A stretch of 64,000 nt of DNA from Desulfofundulus australicus DSM 11792 (GTDB lineage: Bacteria; Bacillota; Desulfotomaculia; Desulfotomaculales; Desulfovirgulaceae), in assembly GCF_900129285.1 (NCBI RefSeq), contig NZ_FQUW01000006.1, forward strand, positions 62,001 to 126,000, read 5' to 3'. Below the pieces are notes generated by a model. The model was not told the DNA's origin. It saw only the letters and a list, made by a program, of their open reading frames with translations, and ran no database searches. A program made the translations under genes and the position numbers. Position 1 is the first letter of the stretch. The number at the start of each line of letters is the position of its first letter. This document shows positions 10,327-18,955 of the stretch, one piece after another.

Positions 10327-10404
10327 TTAAGCGGTAACGTTTCCTCAAACTGACTGAAACTGTCATAAGGGGAGTAAGTACGTCTATCTCGTAGTGATGC
10401 ACCT

Positions 10405-11127
10405 TCAAATTCCGATAACCAATTTTTCCCAGGATACAGTGTTTTTCACTGCCTCTACCAGCCCGTCAGCGCTCCCTTTTTCCACACTGACCCCCGGCAG
10501 GTAGGGTACTATTCCCAGCACGGGCACGCCGGTCATAGCTGCAATAATCCCCGGGTTGTCCTTTTCCGCAGGACCCGCCTCCCCCGCTTTTAGGCCGTTA
10601 ATAATTATTCCGGCCACGGGAAGACCTCTGTTTTGAGCATAGGCTACGGTCAGCACGGTATGGTTGATGCTGCCCAGCCCGGAGCGGGCCACCACCAGCA
10701 GGGGCAGGGAAAGCTCCCGGGCCAGGTCGGCCACGGTAAAGTCGGGACCGGAAAGGGGCACACACAACCCCCCGGCCCCCTCTACCAGGACCAGCTCGTA
10801 GCGTTGAAGTACTTCCTGGCAAAAATCCACCACCCGTGATGGTTCAACTCTTTCCCCTGAAAGCTTTGCGGCCAGGTGAGGGGAAACAGCAGGGATAAAA
10901 CGATAAAGGTTCAGCTCATCTATGGATTGGGGCAGGCCGGCCACATGACGGTAAAAAATTACATCCTCGGGGACTAACCGCCCGTTGGCCTCAATTGCCC
11001 CGCTCTGCACCGGTTTTATGGCTACGGCATCAATTCCACGGCGACGCCAGACCCCCACCAGGGCGACGGTGATCACTGTCTTGCCCACACCGGTATCAGT
11101 ACCGGTAACCAGATATCCCCTGCCCAT
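10405..11127 (-). CDS. bioD: ATP-dependent dethiobiotin synthetase
   Basis: A 240-residue P-loop ligase closing the ureido ring of dethiobiotin from diaminopelargonate, CO2 and ATP. The P-loop GTDTGVGKT spans residues 9-17, followed by KPVQSGA and the VEGAGGLCVPL segment typical of BioD. The ATG at 11127 shares one base with the bioY stop (TAATG), indicating translational coupling; GGGAGG lies inside bioY. Second gene of the biotin operon. Confidence 0.96.
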   Translation of the reverse strand: MGRGYLVTGTDTGVGKTVITVALVGVWRRRGIDAVAIKPVQSGAIEANGRLVPEDVIFYRHVAGLPQSIDELNLYRFIPAVSPHLAAKLSGERVEPSRVVDFCQEVLQRYELVLVEGAGGLCVPLSGPDFTVADLARELSLPLLVVARSGLGSINHTVLTVAYAQNRGLPVAGIIINGLKAGEAGPAEKDNPGIIAAMTGVPVLGIVPYLPGVSVEKGSADGLVEAVKNTVSWEKLVIGI

Positions 11128-11696
11128 TAAAACACCTCCCGGTGGACTGGATTGACGGATTGTAGTGTCTTATATACCCTGCCGCCAACCAGGGAGGCTA
11201 CCAGGGATAAAAACAGATCCCCCGGTGCACAGACAATGGCTCCAAACCATACCGCCTGGGCCAGGGTGAAGGGTTTTTGCACCACGTAATTTAAAATTAT
11301 GTACAGGTGGATCACTCCCAGGACGTAAACCACCACGAGCCCGGCCATACTGGCCAAAAAATAACCGGGTATACCCTTTTCCCTTACCCTTTCTACAACC
11401 GCCCCGATAACGTAAGCGCCCAGGGCAAATCCCACCAGGTAACCAAAGGTGGGCTGTAGCACGTAGGCCGGGCCGCCACCCTGGGCAAAAATGGGCAGTC
11501 CGGCCAATCCCAGGGCAAGATAGGTTACCTGGCTCAAAAAAGCCAGCCGCTTGTCCAACAAAAGCCCGGCAAAAAGGACAAAGAGAAACTGCAGGGTAAA
11601 GGGCACATAAGGAATGGGAATCTTAATGAAAGCTCCCACTGCCGTCAGAGCGGCAAACATGGACACCAGAACCATTTCTTTTACCGACAACCGCAA
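11127..11696 (-). CDS. bioY: Biotin transporter substrate-binding (S) subunit BioY
   Basis: A 189-residue membrane protein with about six hydrophobic segments, the biotin-specific S-component of ECF transporters; it works alone or with a shared EcfAA'T module encoded elsewhere. The IPYVPFTLQFLFVLFAGLLL and QPTFGYLVGF segments are typical. The open frame extends to a TTG at 11744, but that would place codons inside the BirA operator. The TTG at 11696 lies eight bases after an AGGGGGG site and gives the usual N-terminus MRLSVKEMVLVSMFAALTA. It heads the biotin operon, pairing uptake with synthesis under one repressor. Confidence 0.92.
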   Translation of the reverse strand: MRLSVKEMVLVSMFAALTAVGAFIKIPIPYVPFTLQFLFVLFAGLLLDKRLAFLSQVTYLALGLAGLPIFAQGGGPAYVLQPTFGYLVGFALGAYVIGAVVERVREKGIPGYFLASMAGLVVVYVLGVIHLYIILNYVVQKPFTLAQAVWFGAIVCAPGDLFLSLVASLVGGRVYKTLQSVNPVHREVF

Positions 11697-11712
11697 AATT
11701 CTATCCCCCCTA

Positions 11713-11744
11713 TCGTTAACCATAGGTAAATATTTGGTTAACAA
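11713..11744 (-). promoter_or_regulatory. BirA-type biotin operator
   Basis: TCGTTAACC at 11713-11721 and GGTTAACAA at 11736-11744 form a nine-base inverted repeat with one mismatch around a 14-base spacer. This matches the known Firmicute BirA operator layout (TTGTTAACC-N14/15-GGTTAACAA). It sits 17-48 bases upstream of the chosen bioY start, so biotinyl-AMP-loaded BirA would block transcription of bioYDAB. Confidence 0.9.
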
Positions 11745-11838
11745 ATAATATATAGCAACCCTTTCCTCAAGTCAACCAGAATTACCTTGCTCCTGGGAAG
11801 CAGTTCCCGGATAACCGTCGCCTGCAAAACTGCAAATT

Positions 11839-11859
11839 GGGCCGGGTTTAACCCGGCCC
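11839..11859 (-). terminator. Hairpin terminator after alr
   Basis: GGGCCGGGT (11839-11847) pairs perfectly with ACCCGGCCC (11851-11859) around a three-base loop. On the minus strand it is followed by AATTTGCAGTTTT, a weak U-tract. It lies between the alr stop and the biotin operon promoter region. Confidence 0.6.
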
Positions 11860-11868
11860 GTATCAGTA

Positions 11869-13008
11869 TCAAGCATTAAGATAAATACGCGGTACCCGCT
11901 TACTAATCATACATACCATTTCATAATTAATTGTGCCTATATGGGAAGCCACTTCCTCAACGGGCAAAAACTGCTCCCCCTGCACTCCGAAGAGAACGAC
12001 CTCGTCCCCCGGCTGCACCCCCGGAACCCGGGTTACGTCCACCATACACTGGTCCATGCACACCCGACCTACCAGCGGTGCCCTCTGTCCATGAATTAAT
12101 ACTTCGGCTTTATTGGACAGCAGGCGGGACCAGCCATCGGCATAGCCAAGGGGGAGAGTGGCAATAATCGAGGGGCTGGTGGTGGTAAACTTGCGGCCGT
12201 AGCTGATAGATGTACCGGCCGGCACCCGTTTAATATATGCTACCCGTGCCTTCAATTGCATGGCCGGCTTTAAATCGATCACCCGCCTTACCTCTGAAGA
12301 AGGCCACAGGCCGTACATAATAATACCCGTCCGTACCATATCCAGATGCATTTCCGGTAAATCCAGGGTGGTGGCACTGTTTGCCACATGCTTAAGCGGT
12401 ATGGTTAACCCCCGGGCTTCAATACCGGCCAGTGCCTCTTTAAAGCGCCTGAACTGCCAGTAGGTGTAGGTTTTGTCCCGTTCATCGGCGCAGGCCATGT
12501 GTGTATAGACCCCTTCAATAAAAATGCCCGGCAGCCGGGAAATAGCTTCTGCAAACTCCGGCGCTTCATCGGGGAAGACACCTATACGGCCCATCCCCGT
12601 ATCCACCTTTATATGCACTCGAACAATTTTCCCCGCTGTTTCGGCGGCGGCAGAAATGGCCCGGGCAACCTCCAGGGAAAATACGGTTTGGGTCAAATCA
12701 TACTCCACTAATATGCAGGCCTGTTCCGGAGGGGTATAGCCCAGGATTAAAATAGGGGCAGTTATACCTTCCCGGCGAAGAGCCAGGGCTTCATCAAGGA
12801 TAGCCACGGCCAGGTACTGGGCACCACTGGCCAGAGCTACCCGGGCTACGGGTATGGCCCCGTGACCGTAGGCATCCGCCTTGACCACGGCCATCAGTTT
12901 CGTCCCGGGTTGGATCAATTTCCGGATTTCCCGTATGTTATGAGCTATAGCTCCCAAATTCACCTCGGCCCAAACAGGGCGAACGTTGTCATAACTTCCA
13001 GCTTTCAT
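11869..13008 (-). CDS. alr: Alanine racemase
   Basis: A 379-residue PLP enzyme converting L- to D-alanine for peptidoglycan. The PLP lysine K43 is in MAVVKADAYGHGAI, the catalytic tyrosine Y270 in SISYGRKF, and the second half holds the C-terminal beta-domain motifs (PLVGRVCMDQCMVDVT). Length is normal for the family. It lies downstream of ald on the same strand with a 143-nt gap that contains a hairpin. With ald and a permease remnant it forms an alanine-handling cluster. In spore formers Alr may also control alanine-triggered germination; that role is inference. Confidence 0.96.
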   Translation of the reverse strand: MKAGSYDNVRPVWAEVNLGAIAHNIREIRKLIQPGTKLMAVVKADAYGHGAIPVARVALASGAQYLAVAILDEALALRREGITAPILILGYTPPEQACILVEYDLTQTVFSLEVARAISAAAETAGKIVRVHIKVDTGMGRIGVFPDEAPEFAEAISRLPGIFIEGVYTHMACADERDKTYTYWQFRRFKEALAGIEARGLTIPLKHVANSATTLDLPEMHLDMVRTGIIMYGLWPSSEVRRVIDLKPAMQLKARVAYIKRVPAGTSISYGRKFTTTSPSIIATLPLGYADGWSRLLSNKAEVLIHGQRAPLVGRVCMDQCMVDVTRVPGVQPGDEVVLFGVQGEQFLPVEEVASHIGTINYEMVCMISKRVPRIYLNA

Positions 13009-13084
13009 TTAAAGGACCCCTTTATGTTTGTTTGTATATAACTACACATAAAGTTATTAAAAAATTGGCTGTTATAACACAGGA

Positions 13085-13104
13085 GGCCTCTCGGAAGAGA
13101 GGCC
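13085..13104 (-). terminator. Hairpin between ald and alr
   Basis: GGCCTCTC (13085-13092) pairs perfectly with GAGAGGCC (13097-13104) around GGAA. No good U-tract follows on either strand, so it may be a weak terminator, an mRNA-stabilising hairpin or a processing site. Confidence 0.4.
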
Positions 13105-13151
13105 CGCTATTATCATTTTACTGCTTCGGACTACGACATACAAGTACGGCA

Positions 13152-14297
13152 TCAAGCAATACGCATTAAATCTACCGGCACATCCATCAATTCATGCAGA
13201 GGAGTGTATTCTAAATTCAGGGCTTCGGCAACAGCCTTGTATGTTACCTTACCGTCAATTACGTTAACGCCCCTGGCCAGCGCAATGTCCTCTTTAACGG
13301 CCCGGGCCACGCCCTTATTGGCCAGCTCTAAAGCGTAAGGTATAGTGACATTGGTTAGGGCATAAGTAGATGTCCGGGCAACGGCACCGGGAATGTTGGC
13401 CACAGCATAATGAATAACTCCGTGTTTGACGTAAGTCGGGTTGGAGTGGGTGCTCACCCGGTCAGCGGTTTCCACACAGCCGCCCTGATCTATGGCTACG
13501 TCCACAATAACAGAACCGGGTTGCATGGCTTTAACCATTTCTTCTGTAACCAGTTTGGGAGCTTTGGCTCCAGGAATGAGCACTGCCCCAATGACCAGAT
13601 CGGCATCTTTTACGGCTTCCATAATATTATAGCTGCTGGATACAAGGGTTTTAATGCGGGAGCCAAAAATATCATCGAGGTACTGCAAACGCTCCACGTT
13701 TTTATCAATAATAGTTACATCTGCCCCCATACCCACGGCAATTTTTGCTGCATTGGTACCCACTGTACCGCCGCCGATAATAACCACTTTAGCTGGAGGT
13801 ACACCGGGAACCCCCCCAAGGAGCACTCCCCGGCCACCGTAATGTTTCTCTAAGAACTGGGCCCCAATTTGAACGGACATACGACCGGCTACTTCGCTCA
13901 TAGGCATAAGCAATGGCAAAGTTCCCCGGTTGGTTTGAATGGTTTCATAGGCAATGCCTGTAACTTTTCTGGCCAGTAAAGCTTTTGTCAGTTCCGGTTC
14001 GGGAGCCAGGTGCAGGTAAGTAAAAAGAATTTGGCCTTCTTTGAATAAATCATATTCCGCCGGAAGGGGTTCTTTAACCTTCATAATCATATCGGCCTGC
14101 TCATAAACATCTTCCCTGGTGGGCAGCATGCGTGCCCCGGCAGCTACGTATTCTTCATCTGTAATACCGCTGCCCAGACCTGCACCGGCCTCAATGACCA
14201 CCTGGTGCCCCGCCTGAACCAGAGCCTGCACACCAGAGGGAGTAATACCAACCCTGTTCTCGTTATCCTTAATTTCTTTAGGTACACCAACTATCAT
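13152..14297 (-). CDS. ald: Alanine dehydrogenase
   Basis: A 381-residue NAD-dependent enzyme interconverting L-alanine and pyruvate plus ammonia. The N-terminus [20 protein letters not shown] is the AlaDH/PNT signature, K/H catalytic regions follow ([15 protein letters not shown]), and the NAD-binding Rossmann motif is [18 protein letters not shown] near 175. It lacks the membrane domain of transhydrogenase, which supports Ald. The ATG at 14297 follows GGGAGG. Upstream on the same strand is a truncated amino acid permease, suggesting an ancestral uptake-plus-catabolism unit for alanine. Confidence 0.95.
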   Translation of the reverse strand: MIVGVPKEIKDNENRVGITPSGVQALVQAGHQVVIEAGAGLGSGITDEEYVAAGARMLPTREDVYEQADMIMKVKEPLPAEYDLFKEGQILFTYLHLAPEPELTKALLARKVTGIAYETIQTNRGTLPLLMPMSEVAGRMSVQIGAQFLEKHYGGRGVLLGGVPGVPPAKVVIIGGGTVGTNAAKIAVGMGADVTIIDKNVERLQYLDDIFGSRIKTLVSSSYNIMEAVKDADLVIGAVLIPGAKAPKLVTEEMVKAMQPGSVIVDVAIDQGGCVETADRVSTHSNPTYVKHGVIHYAVANIPGAVARTSTYALTNVTIPYALELANKGVARAVKEDIALARGVNVIDGKVTYKAVAEALNLEYTPLHELMDVPVDLMRIA

Positions 14298-14443
14298 TCC
14301 GTCTACCTCCCTGTAAATGTCGCCGATTTTGACCTGCTCTGAAGGTCCTCCCTAAATATTCTTCTTGCAGTTAACCGTATAACCTTGACGTTTTTTTGCC
14401 CAACCTTGTTGTAAATTTGCCTTTTTAACCTGTCCGTTTAAAC

Positions 14444-14905
14444 TCATCTTCTGGCATTGGCCGGAGTAAATTGTAACGCTTCGCTACCCTCCTGGTTGCG
14501 CCTGTGCATACCGAAAATATAATAAGATGCTATGACCAATATGAACCAGACTGGACCCACATACAGGGCTATACGGGTACCCGAATCAAAGGCCATGAGA
14601 ACCAGTACGAAAGCCAGGAAGGCCAGCGCCGCCCAGGAGGCATAGGGCCACAGGGGGGTGCGGTATGTTACCCTGGCCAATTCCTCCGGTGATAGTGATT
14701 GACGGAATTTCATTTCTGCCACCAGGATAATTCCCCAAATATATAGGGCACCAACGGTGGCCACACTGGTAATGTAAATGAAGACTTTGGCCGGTACCAG
14801 ATAATTTAAAATCACACCCACTAGAAGGAAAGCCGAGGAAACCAGTATACCGACGTAGGGAATGCCGTGTTTGGAAAGTCTCCCCAATACGGGAGGAGCA
14901 TTTGG
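14444..14905 (-). pseudogene. Amino acid permease (APC superfamily), C-terminal fragment
   Basis: Encodes roughly the last third of an APC-family amino acid permease, with about four hydrophobic segments and the recognisable joint VLGRLSKHGIPYVGILVSS. Recognisable homology stops near 14900-14905; the open frame continues to 14938 but only through antisense of the neighbouring kinase fragment. A full permease of this family is about 450-500 residues, so some 300 N-terminal residues, the start codon and the promoter are missing. It precedes ald and was probably an alanine or related permease; the substrate is inference. Confidence 0.85.
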
Positions 14906-15267
14906 AATTAGCGGTACCATTTTTAAGCCTGCAACCACTGGTGGAAAATGCCTGTATTCACGGGCTGGAACCCAAAGAAGGACCGGGGCACCTGATTATA
15001 ACCGGAGAAATGGAGGGTGGGATCTGCCAGCTCAGCGTTATCGATGATGGTGTGGGCATCCCTCCCCAAATACTGGCTCAATTCAATGATCAAAACCAGT
15101 TGAAACCGGATGTGACGCGGGGAATCGGCCTTCAAAATGTAAACGAAAGAATAAAACTTTACTTCGGTCCCCAGTACGGGATTAATCTCGCTAGCCGCCC
15201 GGGATGGACAAAGGTATCTTTAAAACTACCCTTTTACCTGCCCAAAATAACAACTGAAGCAAGCTGA
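14905..15267 (+). pseudogene. Sensor histidine kinase (LytS/YesM type), C-terminal ATPase fragment
   Basis: Only the ATP-binding domain remains: N box in LSLQPLVENACIHGLEP, G1 box in IDDGVGIPPQI and G2 in RGIGLQNVNERIKLYFGPQYG. The phosphoacceptor histidine helix and any sensor region are absent because the sequence runs at about 14900-14908 straight into an antisense permease fragment. The 3' end is intact and is followed after 29 bases by an intact YesN-like regulator, the usual partner. A fragment lacking its histidine domain cannot autophosphorylate. Confidence 0.85.
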
Positions 15268-15296
15268 TTCTCTTTAACGTGCAGGAGGAAGGTTTC

Positions 15297-16382
15297 GTGT
15301 ATAAAATCCTGTTAGCCGAAGACGAAGAGTTGGAACGTGCATTTTTGCGTCACCTGGTGGAAAATACGGGCCTGCCCGTAACCGTGGTTGGTGAAGCAGC
15401 AAACGGCAGGGAAGCAGTGAAACTGGCCGAGATTATTCAGCCTGAAATTATTCTTATGGATATTAAAATGCCTGGAATGGATGGCCTTACGGCCACCCGG
15501 CTCATTAAAGAAAAAAACCCCACCGTAGAGGTAATTATAATTACCACCTACGGGGAGTTCTCCTACTCCCAGCAAGCTATTAAGAACAAAGTGGCCGATT
15601 ACCTTTTAAAACCCGTACAACCGGAAGAACTTTTCACCTGCCTGGAAAAAATTACATCCCAGCTGGCTCAAAAAGCTTCGGACATAGAGGGAATACTCTA
15701 CACCGCACCTCCTCTGTATTCACAGGCCACTACACTTGTGAGCGCCATCAAACTCCTGGACCGGGAAGCAGCAATCCAAATAGGTTATGATCTGGTAAAT
15801 ACATTTTTAAGCGAAATAAAGCACCCCACTCCCCGGCAAATAGCAACTTTTGCCTTTGAGTTTTTAATTATGGCCGGTCAGGCTCTCTTGAAACCGGGGG
15901 AAGGCAAGGTAAACCTTTCATCTCAGCAAAACGAACTTGCCCGGCAGATTACCCTTCTTAACTCCCCCGGCGACCTGTACCGCTGGGTGGAAAACGTTAT
16001 CCATACATATATCCACTGGCTGCAGGAACAGGCATCCAGTACAGACCAGAACATCATCCGCCAGGTGAAGGAGCTAATCCATAACAATTATAACAAGCCC
16101 ATCAGCCTTTCCCAGGTGGCCAATCAGGTTCATTTAAGCCCGGCCTATTTAAGCCGTCTGTTCAAACAGCGAACGGGCCAGAGTTTTATAGATTATCTTA
16201 CCCAGGTCCGGGTAAACGAGGCCAAGGCCCTGCTGCTGGCCGAAGATAAAACCATCGACCAGATTGCCAGTGCAGTGGGATTTAATAATAACAGCTACTT
16301 CACCGCAGTTTTTAAGAAACGTGAAGGAGTTACCCCTTCGGAGTTCCGCCAGCGCCGGAGAGGTGGCGGCTCCCGGGCTTGA
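15297..16382 (+). CDS. YesN-like response regulator (REC plus AraC-type HTH)
   Basis: A 361-residue regulator. The N-terminal receiver has acidic E8/D9, the phosphorylatable D55 in LMDIKMPGMDG, T in IITTYGEF and the KPVQPEEL lysine. A helical linker (about 125-250) follows, then two AraC-type helix-turn-helix motifs (ISLSQVANQVHLSPAYLSRLF and IDQIASAVGFNNNSYFTAVFKKREGVTPSEFR). The GTG at 15297 sits eight bases after GGAGG and is preferred over a GTG at 15279 that overlaps the site. Its cognate kinase gene is truncated immediately upstream, so it may be an orphan; its old target was probably the divergent permease. The 3' end overlaps pyrE by 53 nt on the opposite strand. Confidence 0.9.
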   Translation: MYKILLAEDEELERAFLRHLVENTGLPVTVVGEAANGREAVKLAEIIQPEIILMDIKMPGMDGLTATRLIKEKNPTVEVIIITTYGEFSYSQQAIKNKVADYLLKPVQPEELFTCLEKITSQLAQKASDIEGILYTAPPLYSQATTLVSAIKLLDREAAIQIGYDLVNTFLSEIKHPTPRQIATFAFEFLIMAGQALLKPGEGKVNLSSQQNELARQITLLNSPGDLYRWVENVIHTYIHWLQEQASSTDQNIIRQVKELIHNNYNKPISLSQVANQVHLSPAYLSRLFKQRTGQSFIDYLTQVRVNEAKALLLAEDKTIDQIASAVGFNNNSYFTAVFKKREGVTPSEFRQRRRGGGSRA

Positions 16383-16941
16383 CCGCCGGAATACCTTCAC
16401 GGCAAAGAGGACATTCCTCCGGGCTATAGGTAACCACCGGAATGGTCAACAGAGCTCGAAGGGGTACATCCAGATTTGCATTCCCATTACTGCGGTCGAC
16501 AAGTACGGCAACCCCGGCCACCTGTGCGCCGGCCTCCCTGGCTACGGCAATCACTTCCCGTACCGAACCCCCAGTAGTAATTACATCCTCCACCACCAGC
16601 ACCCGTTCCCCGGGTGACAGGGTAAACCCCCTGCGCAGCGTCATTATCCCGTTCTCCCTTTCAGTAAACAGGCTTCTCGCCCCCAGAACCCGGGCTACTT
16701 CATAGGATACCAGTATGCCACCAAGGGCAGGGCCAATAACGGTTTCCACGCCTGCAAGTTCCCCATCTCCCCATTTACGGACAAGCTCCCTGCATAACAA
16801 TTCGCAGTACCGGGGGTATTCGAGTACCCGGGCGCACTGGAAATAACGATCGCTATGACGCCCGGAGGTTAACACAAAATGACCGGTAAGCATGGCGCCG
16901 GTTTTTTTAAAAATCGATAAAATTTCCTCATGATTGAGCAA
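16330..16941 (-). CDS. pyrE: Orotate phosphoribosyltransferase
   Basis: A 203-residue type I phosphoribosyltransferase joining orotate to PRPP to make OMP. The PRPP loop is VLVVEDVITTGGSV, with the orotate-site region LTSGRHSDRYFQ near residue 25 and a CPLCREGIP C-terminal motif of the long OPRT form. The start is TTG at 16941 after GGGGTG. Last gene of the pyr cluster but separated from pyrF by 334 nt that hold a divergent SASP gene, so it may have its own promoter. The last 53 nt overlap the convergent response regulator gene, and its final residues (SGAGGTPKG) appear to be an extension over the usual end. Confidence 0.95.
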   Translation of the reverse strand: MLNHEEILSIFKKTGAMLTGHFVLTSGRHSDRYFQCARVLEYPRYCELLCRELVRKWGDGELAGVETVIGPALGGILVSYEVARVLGARSLFTERENGIMTLRRGFTLSPGERVLVVEDVITTGGSVREVIAVAREAGAQVAGVAVLVDRSNGNANLDVPLRALLTIPVVTYSPEECPLCREGIPAVKPGSRHLSGAGGTPKG

Positions 16942-16975
16942 AGCTTTTCACCCCAAACCTTTAAATTCTTACCAG

Positions 16976-17005
16976 GAATGATGCGCCTGGATTAATTGCA
17001 TATTA
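16976..17005 (+). promoter_or_regulatory. Candidate sigma-G (forespore) promoter for the SASP gene
   Basis: GAATG at 16976-16980, an exact 18-base spacer and CATATTA at 16999-17005 match the Bacillus sigma-G pattern gHATR-N18-CATWHTA, 53 bases upstream of the SASP ATG. Forespore expression is what a SASP gene requires, so the match is meaningful though untested. Confidence 0.7.
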
Positions 17006-17057
17006 ATAATGCCGCCTTTATCCTATCAGTCATGCCGCTTTAAAGGGAGGCAGGCTA

Positions 17058-17234
17058 ATGGGCAGAAGGCGTAAAGGATTGATGTCCGAAAGGCTGAAAT
17101 ACGAGTTGGCCGAAGAACTGGGAGTAGCCGATCTGGTACGCAGGGAAGGTTGGGGAAGCGTTTCCTCACGGGACTGCGGAAACCTGGTCCGGCTGGCCAT
17201 CGAAAGAGCCGAACGGGCAATGATTCAGGGATAA
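17058..17234 (+). CDS. Small acid-soluble spore protein, alpha/beta type
   Basis: A 58-residue protein. Alpha/beta SASPs coat spore DNA, shift it towards an A-like form and protect it from UV and heat; they are degraded by Gpr at germination. Family signatures are LKYELAEELGV in the first half and GWGSVSSRDCGNLVRLAIERAE in the second, closest in style to clostridial SspF-like proteins. The ATG at 17058 follows GGGAGG by seven bases. It is transcribed opposite to the flanking pyrF and pyrE from a candidate sigma-G promoter and ends in a hairpin terminator. Confidence 0.9.
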   Translation: MGRRRKGLMSERLKYELAEELGVADLVRREGWGSVSSRDCGNLVRLAIERAERAMIQG

Positions 17235-17241
17235 AGGCGGC

Positions 17242-17278
17242 AGGGGTGGGCTGTTTTTAAATAGCCACCCCTTTATTA
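17242..17278 (+). terminator. Terminator between SASP gene and pyrF
   Basis: AGGGGTGGGCT (17242-17252) pairs with AGCCACCCCT (17263-17272) with one bulged G, followed on the plus strand by TTATTAT. It terminates the SASP transcript and may also act weakly against pyr read-through on the minus strand. Confidence 0.75.
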
Positions 17279-18004
17279 TATCGCAATCATCTCATCCAAA
17301 ATAAATCTGGCTGCTTTCGCGGGATCGGGCGCAGCAATAATGGGACGACCTACTACCAGGTGGCTGGCCCCGGCGGCGAGAGCAACTGCAGGAGTCACGA
17401 TTCGTTTCTGATCGCCACCAGCAGTACCGGAAGGACGAATACCGGGGGTAACTATTATAAAGTCCGGCCCGCAAAGGCGGCGGATAGCCCCGGCTTCGTA
17501 AGCCGAAGCCACTACACCATCCAGTCCGCATTCCCGGGCCAAAAGTGCCCAGGCTACCACCTTATCGGCAACCGGTCCCGAAAAACCAAGCTCCTGATTA
17601 AAAGCAAGCTGATCGATGCTGGTAAGAACAGTAACAGCAAGAACCAGCGGCCGGGAAAGACCAAGTTTAGCCGACTCTTCCTGGCAGGACTCCAGCGCCG
17701 CCCGCATCATGGTCCGCCCGCCGGCAGCGTGAACGTTAAACATGGCCACACCCAGCCTGGTGAGTACGCGGGTTGCACGAGCCACGGTATTGGGAATATC
17801 GTGTAATTTTAAATCAAGGAACAGTTTTACTCCCCGCCGGCGCAATTCATTTATTATAACCGGCCCCTGACTGTAAAACAGCTCCATACCAACTTTAAAC
17901 AGGCCCGCCCACGGTTTGAGCCGCTCAACAAGCTTCAAAGCCTGTTCCGCAGAATCCACATCCAGGGCAACGATTAATTTTTCCCTGGCCTCGGAAATAT
18001 GCAC
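17276..18004 (-). CDS. pyrF: Orotidine 5'-phosphate decarboxylase
   Basis: A 242-residue TIM-barrel enzyme giving UMP from OMP, the last step of the pathway. It has the N-terminal LIVALDVDSAEQAL, the catalytic D-x-K-x-x-D core in FLDLKLHDIPNTV and the phosphate-binding VTPGIRPSG loop. The start is GTG at 18004, five bases after GGAGGG. It follows pyrD by 33 nt. Confidence 0.97.
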   Translation of the reverse strand: MHISEAREKLIVALDVDSAEQALKLVERLKPWAGLFKVGMELFYSQGPVIINELRRRGVKLFLDLKLHDIPNTVARATRVLTRLGVAMFNVHAAGGRTMMRAALESCQEESAKLGLSRPLVLAVTVLTSIDQLAFNQELGFSGPVADKVVAWALLARECGLDGVVASAYEAGAIRRLCGPDFIIVTPGIRPSGTAGGDQKRIVTPAVALAAGASHLVVGRPIIAAPDPAKAARFILDEMIAI

Positions 18005-18037
18005 AAAAACCCTCCTTACATTACATTAATTTCAAAA

Positions 18038-18955
18038 CTACCTGTGAGCCGCTCCAATTAATTCCCGGATGTCTTTTATACCTTCTTCCTCCAAAAATCT
18101 TTCGATCCCCTCTATAATGTCCAGGGTAGCCCGGGGATTGATAAAGTTGGCCGTTCCTACGGCTACGGCGGTAGCACCGGCCATGATAAATTCCAGGGCA
18201 TCGCCGGCCGTAACGATGCCACCCATGCCCACAATGGGCACCTTTAAAGCCCGGTAAACCTGCCAAACCGCCCGAACCGCCACCGGCCTGATAGCCGGGC
18301 CGGACAGGCCACCCATAACGTTGGCCAGGACCGGACGGCGGCGGCGAATATCTATGACCATCCCCAGGAGCGTATTAATCATGGACAGGGCATCGGCTCC
18401 TGCTTTCACCACCGCTTCCGCCACCTGGACAATACTGGTCACATTGGGAGATAGCTTGACCACCACCGGAAGGCGGGTAGCACTTTTTACCTCCTGCACA
18501 ACTGCTGCAGCCGAGCCGGGATCAGCACCAAAAGCCAGCCCGCCTTTTTTAACATTCGGGCAGGATATATTTACTTCCAGCGCCGCTACCCCCGGCACCC
18601 CATTCAGCCTGGCCGCCAGGGCGGCATATTCCTCCACCGTGTCCCCGGCAATATTCACAATCACCGGCAGGTCAAACTGCCTCAGGTAGGGCAGGGCTGC
18701 TTCAATAAAATGTTCCACACCGGGATTCTGTAAACCTATGGAATTTAAAATGCCCGCCGGTGTTTCCACAATACGCGGAGGAGGATTCCCCGGACGGGGG
18801 TTAAGGGTGGTTCCCTTGACTACAATAGCTCCCAGGCGGTTCAAATCAACAAAAGGAGCATACTCGGAACCAAAACCAAAAGTACCCGAGGCTGTGGTCA
18901 CGGGGTTTTTCATCCTGATGCCGGCAACATCCACGGCAAGGCTGGGCTTAGCCAT
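18038..18955 (-). CDS. pyrD: Dihydroorotate dehydrogenase B, catalytic subunit
   Basis: A 305-residue FMN-dependent class 1B dehydrogenase oxidising dihydroorotate, passing electrons through PyrK to NAD+. Motifs are [12 protein letters not shown] near residue 20, NSIGLQNPG near 70, the active-site cysteine in [13 protein letters not shown] and the FMN phosphate-site [14 protein letters not shown]. The open frame extends much further upstream, but that part lies antisense-free inside pyrK; ATG 18955 follows GGAGG and gives the standard N-terminus. It overlaps the pyrK stop by eight bases, so the two subunits are translationally coupled. Confidence 0.96.
   Translation of the reverse strand: MAKPSLAVDVAGIRMKNPVTTASGTFGFGSEYAPFVDLNRLGAIVVKGTTLNPRPGNPPPRIVETPAGILNSIGLQNPGVEHFIEAALPYLRQFDLPVIVNIAGDTVEEYAALAARLNGVPGVAALEVNISCPNVKKGGLAFGADPGSAAAVVQEVKSATRLPVVVKLSPNVTSIVQVAEAVVKAGADALSMINTLLGMVIDIRRRRPVLANVMGGLSGPAIRPVAVRAVWQVYRALKVPIVGMGGIVTAGDALEFIMAGATAVAVGTANFINPRATLDIIEGIERFLEEEGIKDIRELIGAAHR

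Noticed and set aside
10176-10404. Second BirA operator before bioA
   Set aside because: Looked for GGTTAACAA-like half sites in the gap; none present, only the unrelated inverted repeats.
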